Assembly: GCF_042676145.1 (NCBI RefSeq)
Contig: NZ_JBHTJW010000001.1
Coordinates: 248,001-312,000, forward strand
Length of the DNA: 64,000 bases
Direction of reading: 5' to 3'
Source of the DNA: Methylophilus glucosoxydans
Lineage (GTDB): Bacteria > Pseudomonadota > Gammaproteobacteria > Burkholderiales > Methylophilaceae
How positions within the stretch are numbered: position 1 is the stretch's first letter; every line of letters begins with the position of its first letter. A program made the translations under genes and the position numbers. The notes under the pieces were generated by a model. The model was not told the DNA's origin, did no database searches, and was given only the letters and a program-made list of their open reading frames with translations. Below are positions 56,669-64,000 of the stretch, piece after piece.

Positions 56669-59047
56669 ATGAACATCACCGGTTTAAAGCGGGCTCGCTC
56701 TCTTGCGATCCTCTCCAGTTGCCTGCCTGAAAAAAGCTTCATTCGCACAAGGTTAACCTTGTTTGTGGGGCTGTGTTGGCTCGCCTGTTTTTTTTGGCCT
56801 CACGCCGCCTGGGCTGAGCAGCCAATACCAGACGTGGAGGCAACGGACGTGCAAACGCCCCCTGCGTCTCCAGCACCCACGATAAAACAGCCAGTGGCCG
56901 AGGAGGTGGATACGCTGCCTGAGGTCACCATCCAGGAAAAAAAACAAAAAGCGCCCGAGACTGGGATCAATCCAACCTTGCCGGTTACCACCATTACCAG
57001 CGAACAATTGCAACGTGCCCAGCCCAGCAATATTTTTGATGCGGTCAGAGCCGTGCCAGGGGTGTCTATCTCTGGCGGACCACGGCCGAGTGGCATGACG
57101 TTTGGGATTCGAGGCTACGTGGACAATGAAGACGTGCTGGTGAAAGTGGATGGCGTGCCCAAAGGATTTGAGAAATACCGTATGGGCGGCACGTTTATCG
57201 AGCCTGAGTTATTGAAAAGCATAGAAGTACAACGTGGGCCGCAGATTGCGAGTGGTTCCGGTTCATTGGGAGGCACTGTCAATGCGACGACAAAAAATGC
57301 CGAAGACTTTTTAAAGCCCGGTCAGAAGTATGGTGGCAAGGCCAAGTTTGGCTATGGCAATAACAGTGATGAATATTCACGCTCCTATCTGCTGTATGCG
57401 CGCCCCGATGAACGCGTGGATATTTTGTATAACTATTCCAATCGGCAGGCCAATAATTTGACCTTGGGCGATGGCTCCAAGCTACAAAGTTCTGCGATTG
57501 AATCTATTTCACAGTTGCTCAAGGTCAGTGTGTTTCCAACCGAAGACTTGCAGTTGGTGACCTCTGTGGTGAAGTTTGAGGATACCGGGCTACAACCCTA
57601 TGATGCGACAGGCGGACAACCCGGTTTCTTTGGCAATGTGGTGCGTTCGGTGGATGATCTCACCTGGTCAGAGACAGTGAACTACGATCCTCAACACCCG
57701 TGGATCAACTTTAAGGGTACTATCGGTGCCGGGCATACGCATTTGCAAGATGTGATTGGTCAGGGTGCGCCGTTCAATTCCACGTTTAATGCCTTGCAAA
57801 GGCAGTGTCAGGGTGTCATCAATACGACAAATCCCGCGGATACCACGACTTGCCGCGGCAATTTGACGGATACGTACGAATATAAAACAAACACCGTAGA
57901 CCTGAGCAACCGGGCAATCTTTGCTGAGAAAGATCTATGGTCTGTTTCGTTACTGACGGGCTACCAATACAACGCCAGCGAACGTGAAATTACCCGCTTC
58001 TTCGACAATCGGAAGACCGCGTTACAAGCGCTTTATCCCGATGGCTTTAATGCCTCAGCGCCGCCAGGGCGCAAGTCGTTTCATGCCATTTATGTGCAAC
58101 CAAAGTTTGAGTTCGGCGCATTTTCAGTGATCCCGGGCTATCGCCAGGACCGTTATCAAGTAGAGGCTGACGGAGGCACTTTGGCCTTGCTCGCCCCGTA
58201 TGGCCAGGCAAGCACCATCAAATTCAAACAAGAGACCTGGAGTCTGGGCCTGGCCTATGATGCCTTCGCCAAACAAAACCCAGACAAATTAACCTTTTAC
58301 AGCAATTACGGGCAAGGCTTCAGGCCGCCCCTGATTGATGAATATTTTACGCAGGGGCCGTTCAGCCGTTGTCGTACGCAAGTCATGACAACCAAGGGGC
58401 CGAAGTCGCAGATTTGTGGGGATTTGTATGTGCCGCAGCGCTCTGAAACCACCGAGGCCGGGGTGAGTTATCAAACACCGCACTTGTTCAATAGCACTAT
58501 CTGGTTTTCAGGCAAGCTGAATTTTTATCACACCTATACCTCGCATTTGCTGACCTCATTGCGTGAAGATGCCAATGGCAATCTTGCGCAAGATGGTTGG
58601 GAGCGCAGAAACGGGGTTGAGGTTGAAAGCTTTTTGCAATATCGTGGGTGGTATCTGCGTAGTGCGTATTCCAGAATCAATGGTGGGATTAATACCGGGC
58701 TGGTCAGTGCGCCGTTGTATACCGCGCCAGGCAATGCCTTCAATGTGCAGCTGGGCGCCGTGCTCTCAGAGGCAGTCGATCTGAACCTCAGTTACCGCAA
58801 GGTTTCTGACCGGGATATCCTGTTAAGTGGGGATGGCACCACCGCCAGCCCTTACCGGTTTGGGACACAGGACGGCTATGCGCTTTGGAATGCAGGTGCC
58901 CGTTGGCAGGCGAGCAAATATGTGACGTTACGACTGATCGGTGAAAATCTCAAAAATACGCTGTATCGCCTGGATGGCACCATGGGCGGCCTGGGTATGT
59001 ACGGCCCGGGCCGGAATGTGAAATTTCAGATTGAACTGACCTACTAG
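56669..59047 (+). CDS. TonB-dependent hemoglobin/transferrin/heme-type receptor
   Basis: A 792-residue outer-membrane receptor. It has a long N-terminal export region (about 1-49, hydrophobic 28-48), then a Pro-rich stretch and TonB-box-like TLPEVTIQE (about 82). The plug has PSNIFDAVRAVPGVSISGGP, FGIRGYVDNEDVLVKVDGVP and SIEVQRGPQIASGSGSLGGT. Barrel features NYGQGFRPPLIDEYF (FRAP-like) with IGENLKNTLYRLDGTM near the end match the hemoglobin/transferrin/lactoferrin receptor group. Two Cys pairs occur in extracellular loops. In a Fur-box cluster, hence iron-controlled; partner of hmuTUV at 29-32 kb. Confidence 0.92.
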   Translation: MNITGLKRARSLAILSSCLPEKSFIRTRLTLFVGLCWLACFFWPHAAWAEQPIPDVEATDVQTPPASPAPTIKQPVAEEVDTLPEVTIQEKKQKAPETGINPTLPVTTITSEQLQRAQPSNIFDAVRAVPGVSISGGPRPSGMTFGIRGYVDNEDVLVKVDGVPKGFEKYRMGGTFIEPELLKSIEVQRGPQIASGSGSLGGTVNATTKNAEDFLKPGQKYGGKAKFGYGNNSDEYSRSYLLYARPDERVDILYNYSNRQANNLTLGDGSKLQSSAIESISQLLKVSVFPTEDLQLVTSVVKFEDTGLQPYDATGGQPGFFGNVVRSVDDLTWSETVNYDPQHPWINFKGTIGAGHTHLQDVIGQGAPFNSTFNALQRQCQGVINTTNPADTTTCRGNLTDTYEYKTNTVDLSNRAIFAEKDLWSVSLLTGYQYNASEREITRFFDNRKTALQALYPDGFNASAPPGRKSFHAIYVQPKFEFGAFSVIPGYRQDRYQVEADGGTLALLAPYGQASTIKFKQETWSLGLAYDAFAKQNPDKLTFYSNYGQGFRPPLIDEYFTQGPFSRCRTQVMTTKGPKSQICGDLYVPQRSETTEAGVSYQTPHLFNSTIWFSGKLNFYHTYTSHLLTSLREDANGNLAQDGWERRNGVEVESFLQYRGWYLRSAYSRINGGINTGLVSAPLYTAPGNAFNVQLGAVLSEAVDLNLSYRKVSDRDILLSGDGTTASPYRFGTQDGYALWNAGARWQASKYVTLRLIGENLKNTLYRLDGTMGGLGMYGPGRNVKFQIELTY

Positions 59048-59080
59048 CCAAGATGGGGCATTGTCGGTTGACGACTGCTG

Positions 59081-59410
59081 CTAGAGTGGGCCCAAATCGT
59101 CATCGCCCAGCAAATGCAGCTTGTTTTTGTGACGCAAGGTTTGACGCTCGTTCAAGCGTTTTTGTGCGGGGCTCGGGAAGTCGGTAAAGCTGATCAGGTT
59201 ACGCTCAATCAAAATGCCAATCAGGTCTTCAAGCACGCGCGCGAGCTGAATGTCACTCTCACGGAAGGTGTGGTGCCTTTTGAGTTCGTCATCCAGAAAA
59301 CACAAATACTCTGTGTCGGTATTATCTATTTCCACCCAGTCCGCAGCCACTTGCGTATCTGGGCTGGCCGCAATAATCGCACCTTGGTTATTTTTTAAGA
59401 CGTAGGCCAT
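59081..59410 (-). CDS. Conserved hypothetical protein (tryptophan-synthase-beta-like small protein)
   Basis: A 109-residue protein. The segment LARVLEDLIGILIERNLISF and TDFPSPAQKRLNERQTLR matches a small conserved proteobacterial family often labelled tryptophan synthase subunit beta-like, although it has no relation to that enzyme. No signal peptide. It lies 94 bases downstream of mnmA on the same strand. Confidence 0.75.
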   Translation of the reverse strand: MAYVLKNNQGAIIAASPDTQVAADWVEIDNTDTEYLCFLDDELKRHHTFRESDIQLARVLEDLIGILIERNLISFTDFPSPAQKRLNERQTLRHKNKLHLLGDDDLGPL

Positions 59411-59504
59411 CAGGTGTCATTCCTTGTCACTTGGCAGTGTATTTTGATTAAATGGTGTAAACAAAAGCAATAACCATGCCTCGCGCTTGCGATCTCAACC
59501 CGGG

Positions 59505-60599
59505 TTAAAGCGCACCCGTGATGATGCCGCCGCCCAGACAGACGTTGCTTTCGTAAACGACCACACTTTGCCCCGGTGTGATGGCCCATTGATGCTGACC
59601 AAAGCGAATTGTCGCTTCTTCTGCATTCACCGCATCGACCTCGCAAGGCGCATCCGGCTGACGATAACGGGTTTTGGCCGCATATACCCAGTTGGTACGC
59701 GGCTCTTCGCCACTAATCCAGTGCAGTTGTCCCGCTTTCAGCCCGTCGGATTTCAGAAGCGGGTGATCATGGCCTTGTACCACAATCAGCTCGTTATCGG
59801 CCATATGCTTGGCGGCGACAAACCACGGCTCGCCATTGCTTTCACGGCTACCGCCTATCTTGAGCCCCTGGCGCTGACCAATGGTGTAATACATCAAGCC
59901 TTCATGCTCGCCCACCACTTTGCCTTCGGGCGTACGCATCACGCCAGGATGACGCGGCAGGTAGCGCTGTAAAAACTCCTGAAACGGCCGCTCGCCAATA
60001 AAGCAGATACCAGTTGAATCCTTTTTCTCGGCATTGGCCAGGCCATGTTCACGCGCGATTTCGCGTACTTCACGCTTGAGGTATTTGCCTAACGGAAACA
60101 GCGTTTTTGACAACTGCGCCTGATTCAGGCGTGACAAAAAGTAACTCTGGTCTTTGCTGCCATCATCGGCTTTAAGCAGTTGAAAATTGCCTGGCTGGAT
60201 CGGGTTTTCACGCACTTGAGCATAATGCCCCGTGGCGATTAAGTCTGCGCCCATCCCCATGGCATGGTCCAAAAACGCCTTGAACTTGATCTCGGCGTTA
60301 CACAAAATATCCGGGTTGGGCGTGCGGCCCGCCTGATATTCCTGTAAAAAGTTAGCGAACACTCGCTCTTTATACTCGGCGCTAAAATTCACGGTTTCAA
60401 TGTCAATGCCAATTCTATCGGCCGCAGAAACCGCATCAATCAGGTCCTGGCGAGAAGAGCAATACTCATCCGTATCATCGTCTTCCCAGTTCTTCATGAA
60501 TAAACCGGTGACCTCATAGCCTTGCTGTTTCAACAACAAAGCGGTCACGGAGGAATCAACGCCGCCGGACAACCCGACGATCACATGTGGCTTACTCAT
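59505..60599 (-). CDS. mnmA: tRNA-specific 2-thiouridylase
   Basis: A 364-residue enzyme that thiolates U34 of Lys, Glu and Gln tRNAs. The PP-loop SGGVDSSVTALLL is at about 10-22, the catalytic cysteines in NPDILCNAEIKF (about 98) and STGICFIGERPF (about 197), and the tRNA-binding GDGSKDQSYFL-type region are present. ATG overlaps the Nudix stop codon by 4 bases, so these two are one operon. Confidence 0.97.
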   Translation of the reverse strand: MSKPHVIVGLSGGVDSSVTALLLKQQGYEVTGLFMKNWEDDDTDEYCSSRQDLIDAVSAADRIGIDIETVNFSAEYKERVFANFLQEYQAGRTPNPDILCNAEIKFKAFLDHAMGMGADLIATGHYAQVRENPIQPGNFQLLKADDGSKDQSYFLSRLNQAQLSKTLFPLGKYLKREVREIAREHGLANAEKKDSTGICFIGERPFQEFLQRYLPRHPGVMRTPEGKVVGEHEGLMYYTIGQRQGLKIGGSRESNGEPWFVAAKHMADNELIVVQGHDHPLLKSDGLKAGQLHWISGEEPRTNWVYAAKTRYRQPDAPCEVDAVNAEEATIRFGQHQWAITPGQSVVVYESNVCLGGGIITGAL

Positions 60600-61087
60600 A
60601 ATGCTTGGCCCAAATGCTTCAAAATGTCTAAAGAATAACGTTTACCCGCCAGGTAATCCTGCACACACAACAGCACTTGCGGGCTGCGCATCAACTCGCC
60701 TTCGGCCGCAATCTCGGCTTCAGTTTTCCATACGGTGCGAATAATGCCATCGTCTAATGCTTGCTCCGGATAATGTGCACCCAATTTGCCGGTAAAGGCA
60801 AAACGCAAGTAGGTAATGCCATTGAGCGGATGCTGCCAGTGGTAAATGCCCACCAGTGCCTCAGGGGTGAAATCATAAGCCGTCTCTTCCAGCGTCTCAC
60901 GAATCGCAGCTGCAATAATCGTTTCACCTTCTTCCAGATGCCCAGCCGGCTGGTTAAACCTGTTACCGCGGTCTGTGGTTTCTTCTACCAGCAAAAATTT
61001 GCCATCTTTTTCAATGATGGCTGCAACGGTGACGTTAGGTTTCCACTGCAGGGAAGATTTGGATGGATTTGAAACGGTGGAATTCAA
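60596..61087 (-). CDS. Nudix hydrolase (NudJ-like phosphatase)
   Basis: A 163-residue Nudix protein. The Nudix box reads GHLEEGETIIAAAIRETLEE followed by TAY; the terminal glycine of the consensus is replaced by Ala. N-terminal VTVAAIIEKDGKFLLVEE and HWQHPLNGITYLRFAFTG fit NudJ, which often neighbours mnmA. No ATG is available near the 5' end; the frame opens with TTG at 61087, with a weak ribosome site. Coupled to mnmA by a 4-base overlap. Confidence 0.9.
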   Translation of the reverse strand: MNSTVSNPSKSSLQWKPNVTVAAIIEKDGKFLLVEETTDRGNRFNQPAGHLEEGETIIAAAIRETLEETAYDFTPEALVGIYHWQHPLNGITYLRFAFTGKLGAHYPEQALDDGIIRTVWKTEAEIAAEGELMRSPQVLLCVQDYLAGKRYSLDILKHLGQAL

Positions 61088-61166
61088 GATTTGCGGGTTT
61101 CGTTAAAAACGCTATTTTACCGCTAAGTGATTGATTGGGGGAGGCTTAATTTACCCCGCCTTGGCA

Positions 61167-61808
61167 CTATGCGGCAGTGATCAGTTGTGGAAACAGGCCA
61201 GACAAGCCATGCGCAATAAACTCAACAGCCATGGCGGCCAGAATCAAACCCATCAGGCGGGTGACAATATTGATACCGGTTTTACCCAAGTAGTGCGTAA
61301 TGCCATCTGCGAGTTGTAACAGGCCCCAGATGAACAACGAAATCAGCGCAATCGGAACCACCAGGCTAAGGTGCCCCCAAAAGCCGGGGTGCTGTTGCGC
61401 AGTCAGGATCATGCTCGAGATGGCACCTGGGCCAGCTAATAATGGAATGCTGAGCGGTACAATGGCGATAACTTCACGCTCAGCCATGTCATGAGCTTCT
61501 TCGGGAGTTTGGCGCGTAGCACTCTGTTTGCCATGCATCATGGAGATAGAAATTAGCAGTAATAAAATACCGCCTCCCACCTGGAATGAGGGGATGGTGA
61601 TGCCAAAAAAGTCGAGAATTTTGTCACCGATAAAGGCGGAGACGCATAAGACTATCATTACGGTGATAGCCACTGTACGAGCGGTACGTGCTCGCTCAGC
61701 TTTGCTCCAGCCACTTGTGGCGCTGATAAAAATAGGCAGGCAGCCGATGGGGTTAACGATGGCGATCAGGGCGATGGCGACTTTGAGCAGATATGCGTAT
61801 TCGGTCAT
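61167..61808 (-). CDS. MarC-family integral membrane protein
   Basis: A 213-residue protein with six helices and the family marks VNPIGCLPIFISATSG (about 19-34), FQVGGGILLLLISISMM, and PLSIPLLAGPGAISSMI (about 119-135). MarC proteins (UPF0056) are of unknown function; an older antibiotic resistance link was not upheld. Single gene between the Nudix gene and rlhA. Confidence 0.94.
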   Translation of the reverse strand: MTEYAYLLKVAIALIAIVNPIGCLPIFISATSGWSKAERARTARTVAITVMIVLCVSAFIGDKILDFFGITIPSFQVGGGILLLLISISMMHGKQSATRQTPEEAHDMAEREVIAIVPLSIPLLAGPGAISSMILTAQQHPGFWGHLSLVVPIALISLFIWGLLQLADGITHYLGKTGINIVTRLMGLILAAMAVEFIAHGLSGLFPQLITAA

Positions 61809-61855
61809 GCTGTTTCAGACTCCCAATCGTGCGGCTGGTTGCGTGGTAGGTGGAC

Positions 61856-63790
61856 TTATGCCGGGCGTTTATCGAAAAATGCAATCGGTTGTGGTGGTGG
61901 CATTTGCAAGATGTGTTTGCGCACTTTGCCCATCACATGCATTTCGCAAGGTTTGCAGTCGAATTTCAGCGTGTATCTGTCGTTACCACTGATCAGCGTC
62001 ATGGGCTCAGCCGTCACCGTGCCTTGTACACCGATGACGCCTTTGGCTTCTTTGGGGCATAGGCCGTGGCTAAAACGCAGACAGTGCTTGGTAATCATCA
62101 CCGGTACTTCATCTAGCTCTTCATTGGCCTCATAAGCGCTGGCGATGAGTTTGACGCCATGCTTGTGATAAAAGTCGCGTGCTTTCTGGTTATAGACGTT
62201 GGCTAAATAACTCAGGCTATCTTGCGGATAAATGGCGGGTGGTTCGGCTGCTGCACGCAATAGTGGACGCTCGTAAGCTAGTGTTCTGATATCGACCAGT
62301 TGCTCAACGGCATCACGGCGCAGTTGATTGACTGTGGACGCTGGTAAAAACCAGGGCTGGGTCAGCTCGAGACCTATATCTCTGGCAATAAAATCGGTAT
62401 TGCCTAGTTTTGCCAGGTTTTCACGCAAGCTGGTTTCCGCTTTTTCGACATCATTGGCCAATTGTTTTTCTGCACTGCATTGGGAGGTCGCGCTGAAGCC
62501 TTGTTCATCGGTGAGTGTTAAGGCAAAGCCATCAGGCGTTTCGTAAAAGGCAGCATCAATCGCAATTTTGCGCGAGGCTGAATCTTTTTCCAGCAAACGC
62601 ATAAAGGCATGGTCTCGGTTGCGGTAAAGCTGCGTGTTGTTGCGAATATCCGCTGGCATTTCGTTTGGAAACAGGCGGTAGGTGTATTTATCCAGCGCTT
62701 GCACCGTGTTTACGCGCAGGCCAACCAGTTCTTTGTGTACATCAAAAAAGCATACACCGTCACCGTTGTGAAGTTCTATGTCGGTCGCCACATCAATAAA
62801 ATCTTTACCCACCTTACGCACTTTACCCAGTTCTTCGCCGGCAAATTTGGGTGTATCAAACGCGCCGATATCGGCCTGGCGGCCATTGGCGAAATAATCG
62901 GTGGAACTGCGGTTAAAAGTTTTTTCCGGTTGCGGGGTAAATGTGTAGGTGGCATGTCCGGCGGAAGACTTCGCGTATTCCGGCATTTCTTTCAGAATTT
63001 CATCAAGCAGTTGGCGGTAATGCGCAGTGGCATTTTTTACATATGGCAAGTCTTTGTAGCGGCCCTCAATTTTAAAGCTGCTGACACCGGCGGCGATCAG
63101 GGCGCGTAAGTTGGCGCTCTGATCATTGTCTTTCATCGACAGGTAATGTTTGTTTTTGCCGATAATGCGACCTTTCTGGTCTTCCAGTGTGTAAGGCAAG
63201 CGGCACTCTTGTGAGCATTCCCCACGGTTAGCACTGCGGCCGGTATGCGCGTGGCTGATAAAACACTGGCCACTAAACGCGACGCAAAGTGCGCCGTGAA
63301 TAAAATATTCCAGGTTGGCAGCGGTGGCATCGGCAATTTTCTTCACCGTGGCAATATCCAGTTCGCGTGCCAGTACGATCTGGCTAAAGCCGACTTGATC
63401 CAGAAACTGTGCTTTTTCAACGGTACGGATATCGGTTTGTGTACTGGCATGTAGTTGGATCGGTGGCAAGTCGAGTTCTAGTAAACCCATATCCTGCACG
63501 ATCAGCGCATCGACACCGCTGTCGTATAGCTGATGCACCAACTGGCGAACACCTTCGAGTTCGTTATCATGAAAAATGGTATTTAAGGCGACAAATACCT
63601 CAGCATGAAAGCGATGCGCATGCTGCACTAACCTGGCAATATCCTGAACGGTATTTGGTGCTTTGGCACGCGCGCCAAAGGCCGGGCCACCGATATACAC
63701 GGCATCGGCACCATGGTTAATGGCTTCAATACCGAAATCGGCATTTTTGGCCGGGGCGAGCAGTTCGAGATGTTTGCGGGTTTTTTGCAT
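61856..63790 (-). CDS. rlhA: U32-family protein RlhA (23S rRNA C2501 hydroxylation)
   Basis: A 644-residue protein closely following E. coli RlhA (YdcP). N-terminal ELLAPAKNADFGIEAINHGA, then GADAVYIGGPAFGAR, the U32 signature EYFIHGALCVAFSGQCFISH and the cysteine-rich GRSANRGECSQECRLPY that binds an Fe-S cluster. The C-terminal extension includes VPVMITKHCLRFSHGLCPKE and LKFDCKPCEMHVMGK, further cluster ligands, which separate RlhA from the shorter TrhP. Hydroxylates C2501 of 23S rRNA in E. coli using prephenate-derived chemistry and iron. Divergent from bioA. Confidence 0.94.
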   Translation of the reverse strand: MQKTRKHLELLAPAKNADFGIEAINHGADAVYIGGPAFGARAKAPNTVQDIARLVQHAHRFHAEVFVALNTIFHDNELEGVRQLVHQLYDSGVDALIVQDMGLLELDLPPIQLHASTQTDIRTVEKAQFLDQVGFSQIVLARELDIATVKKIADATAANLEYFIHGALCVAFSGQCFISHAHTGRSANRGECSQECRLPYTLEDQKGRIIGKNKHYLSMKDNDQSANLRALIAAGVSSFKIEGRYKDLPYVKNATAHYRQLLDEILKEMPEYAKSSAGHATYTFTPQPEKTFNRSSTDYFANGRQADIGAFDTPKFAGEELGKVRKVGKDFIDVATDIELHNGDGVCFFDVHKELVGLRVNTVQALDKYTYRLFPNEMPADIRNNTQLYRNRDHAFMRLLEKDSASRKIAIDAAFYETPDGFALTLTDEQGFSATSQCSAEKQLANDVEKAETSLRENLAKLGNTDFIARDIGLELTQPWFLPASTVNQLRRDAVEQLVDIRTLAYERPLLRAAAEPPAIYPQDSLSYLANVYNQKARDFYHKHGVKLIASAYEANEELDEVPVMITKHCLRFSHGLCPKEAKGVIGVQGTVTAEPMTLISGNDRYTLKFDCKPCEMHVMGKVRKHILQMPPPQPIAFFDKRPA

Positions 63791-63816
63791 GCAGAGGTAA
63801 GAACTTGATTTAAGAC

Positions 63817-63861
63817 GCTATTTTAAACCAAGCATGCTATTTACGCTTGGTTTAAAATAGC
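63817..63861. repeat. 17-bp perfect inverted repeat between rlhA and bioA
   Basis: GCTATTTTAAACCAAGC (63817-63833) and its exact complement (63845-63861), 11-base spacer, ending three bases before the bioA ATG. The halves contain TAAACC and GGTTTA, as in biotin-operon BirA operators, but their spacing (19 bases between CC and GG) is larger than the usual 15-16. It may instead act as an mRNA hairpin over the bioA ribosome site. Confidence 0.6.
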
Positions 63862-63864
63862 ACC

Positions 63865-64000
63865 ATGAGTGGAAATCAGGATTTATTGCAGCGTAGCCTG
63901 CGCAGCGTGTGGCATCCATGCACGCAAATGAAACATCATGAACGTTACCCTTTGGTGCCAATTGCACGTGGCGAAGGTGCCTGGTTGTTTGATAGTGAAG
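63865..64000 (+). CDS. bioA: Adenosylmethionine-8-amino-7-oxononanoate aminotransferase, 5' part
   Basis: Forty-five codons before the window ends. SVWHPCTQMKHHERYPLVPI followed by ARGEGAWLFDSE is the characteristic BioA N-terminus (family: W-H-P-x-T-Q-M). The enzyme transfers an amino group from S-adenosylmethionine to KAPA in biotin synthesis. No ribosome site is visible; the region is occupied by the inverted repeat. Confidence 0.9.
   Translation, partial: MSGNQDLLQRSLRSVWHPCTQMKHHERYPLVPIARGEGAWLFDSE

Noticed and set aside
1..64000. tRNA or rRNA genes, CRISPR arrays, insertion sequences, prophage genes
   Set aside because: I looked in all intergenic stretches on both strands and saw no cloverleaf with CCA-type end, no regularly spaced direct repeats, and no intact transposase or integrase.

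Overview
The window looks like the chromosome of a betaproteobacterial methylotroph of the Methylophilaceae (Methylophilus / Methylotenera type). I infer this from the combination of a transketolase with highly-expressed-gene codon use (as expected for a RuMP-cycle organism), a homologue of formaldehyde-activating enzyme (Fae), PEP-CTERM surface proteins, azurin, a copper amine oxidase beside an ammonium transporter, and moderate GC content. No database search was possible, so family names come from motifs and remembered family sequences.

Layout. 1-5.9 kb: an exported protein cut by the window edge, a PEP-CTERM protein, a 7TM sensor histidine kinase overlapping an outer-membrane protein gene, and a divergent LuxR-type response regulator. 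A CCCCC/GGGGG dyad recurs three times here. 6-12.2 kb: oxidoreductase, Fae-like protein, transketolase, two transglutaminase-like proteases, YjdM. 12.2-15.3 kb: an AT-rich accessory patch with an XRE/FRG-domain gene pair, small proteins, and a nucleotidyltransferase/small-protein pair resembling toxin-antitoxin modules. 15.5-22.5 kb: pepN, psd and the ilvB-ilvH-ilvC operon.

22.6-45.1 kb is a large iron/heme acquisition region. It holds a Fur-box promoter, an unknown small gene, a cysteine-free ribosomal S4 paralogue, hemP, tonB-exbB-exbD, PepSY membrane proteins, azurin, a HugZ-type heme protein, a heme ABC transporter (hmuTUV), four TonB-dependent receptors, piuC, an FMN hydroxy-acid dehydrogenase, a periplasmic PepSY protein and cytochrome b561. 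Four genes here (azurin and three receptors) share a short 5'-leader motif that pairs with their own ribosome binding sites. I regard this leader as the strongest candidate for an undescribed system in the window: a post-transcriptional control element common to iron receptors and a copper protein.

45.1-53.3 kb: a GspE/PilB-type ATPase, a 1.1-kb gap containing a decayed AraC-type regulator gene, then copper amine oxidase, a CtaG-like membrane protein, an Amt ammonium transporter and an intact AraC regulator. This reads as amine oxidation with capture of the released ammonium. 53.6-64 kb: nadC, a GST-family protein, a second Fur-box cluster (65-aa protein, PEP-CTERM protein, hemoglobin/heme-type TonB receptor), then housekeeping genes mnmA, a Nudix hydrolase, marC, rlhA, and the start of bioA.
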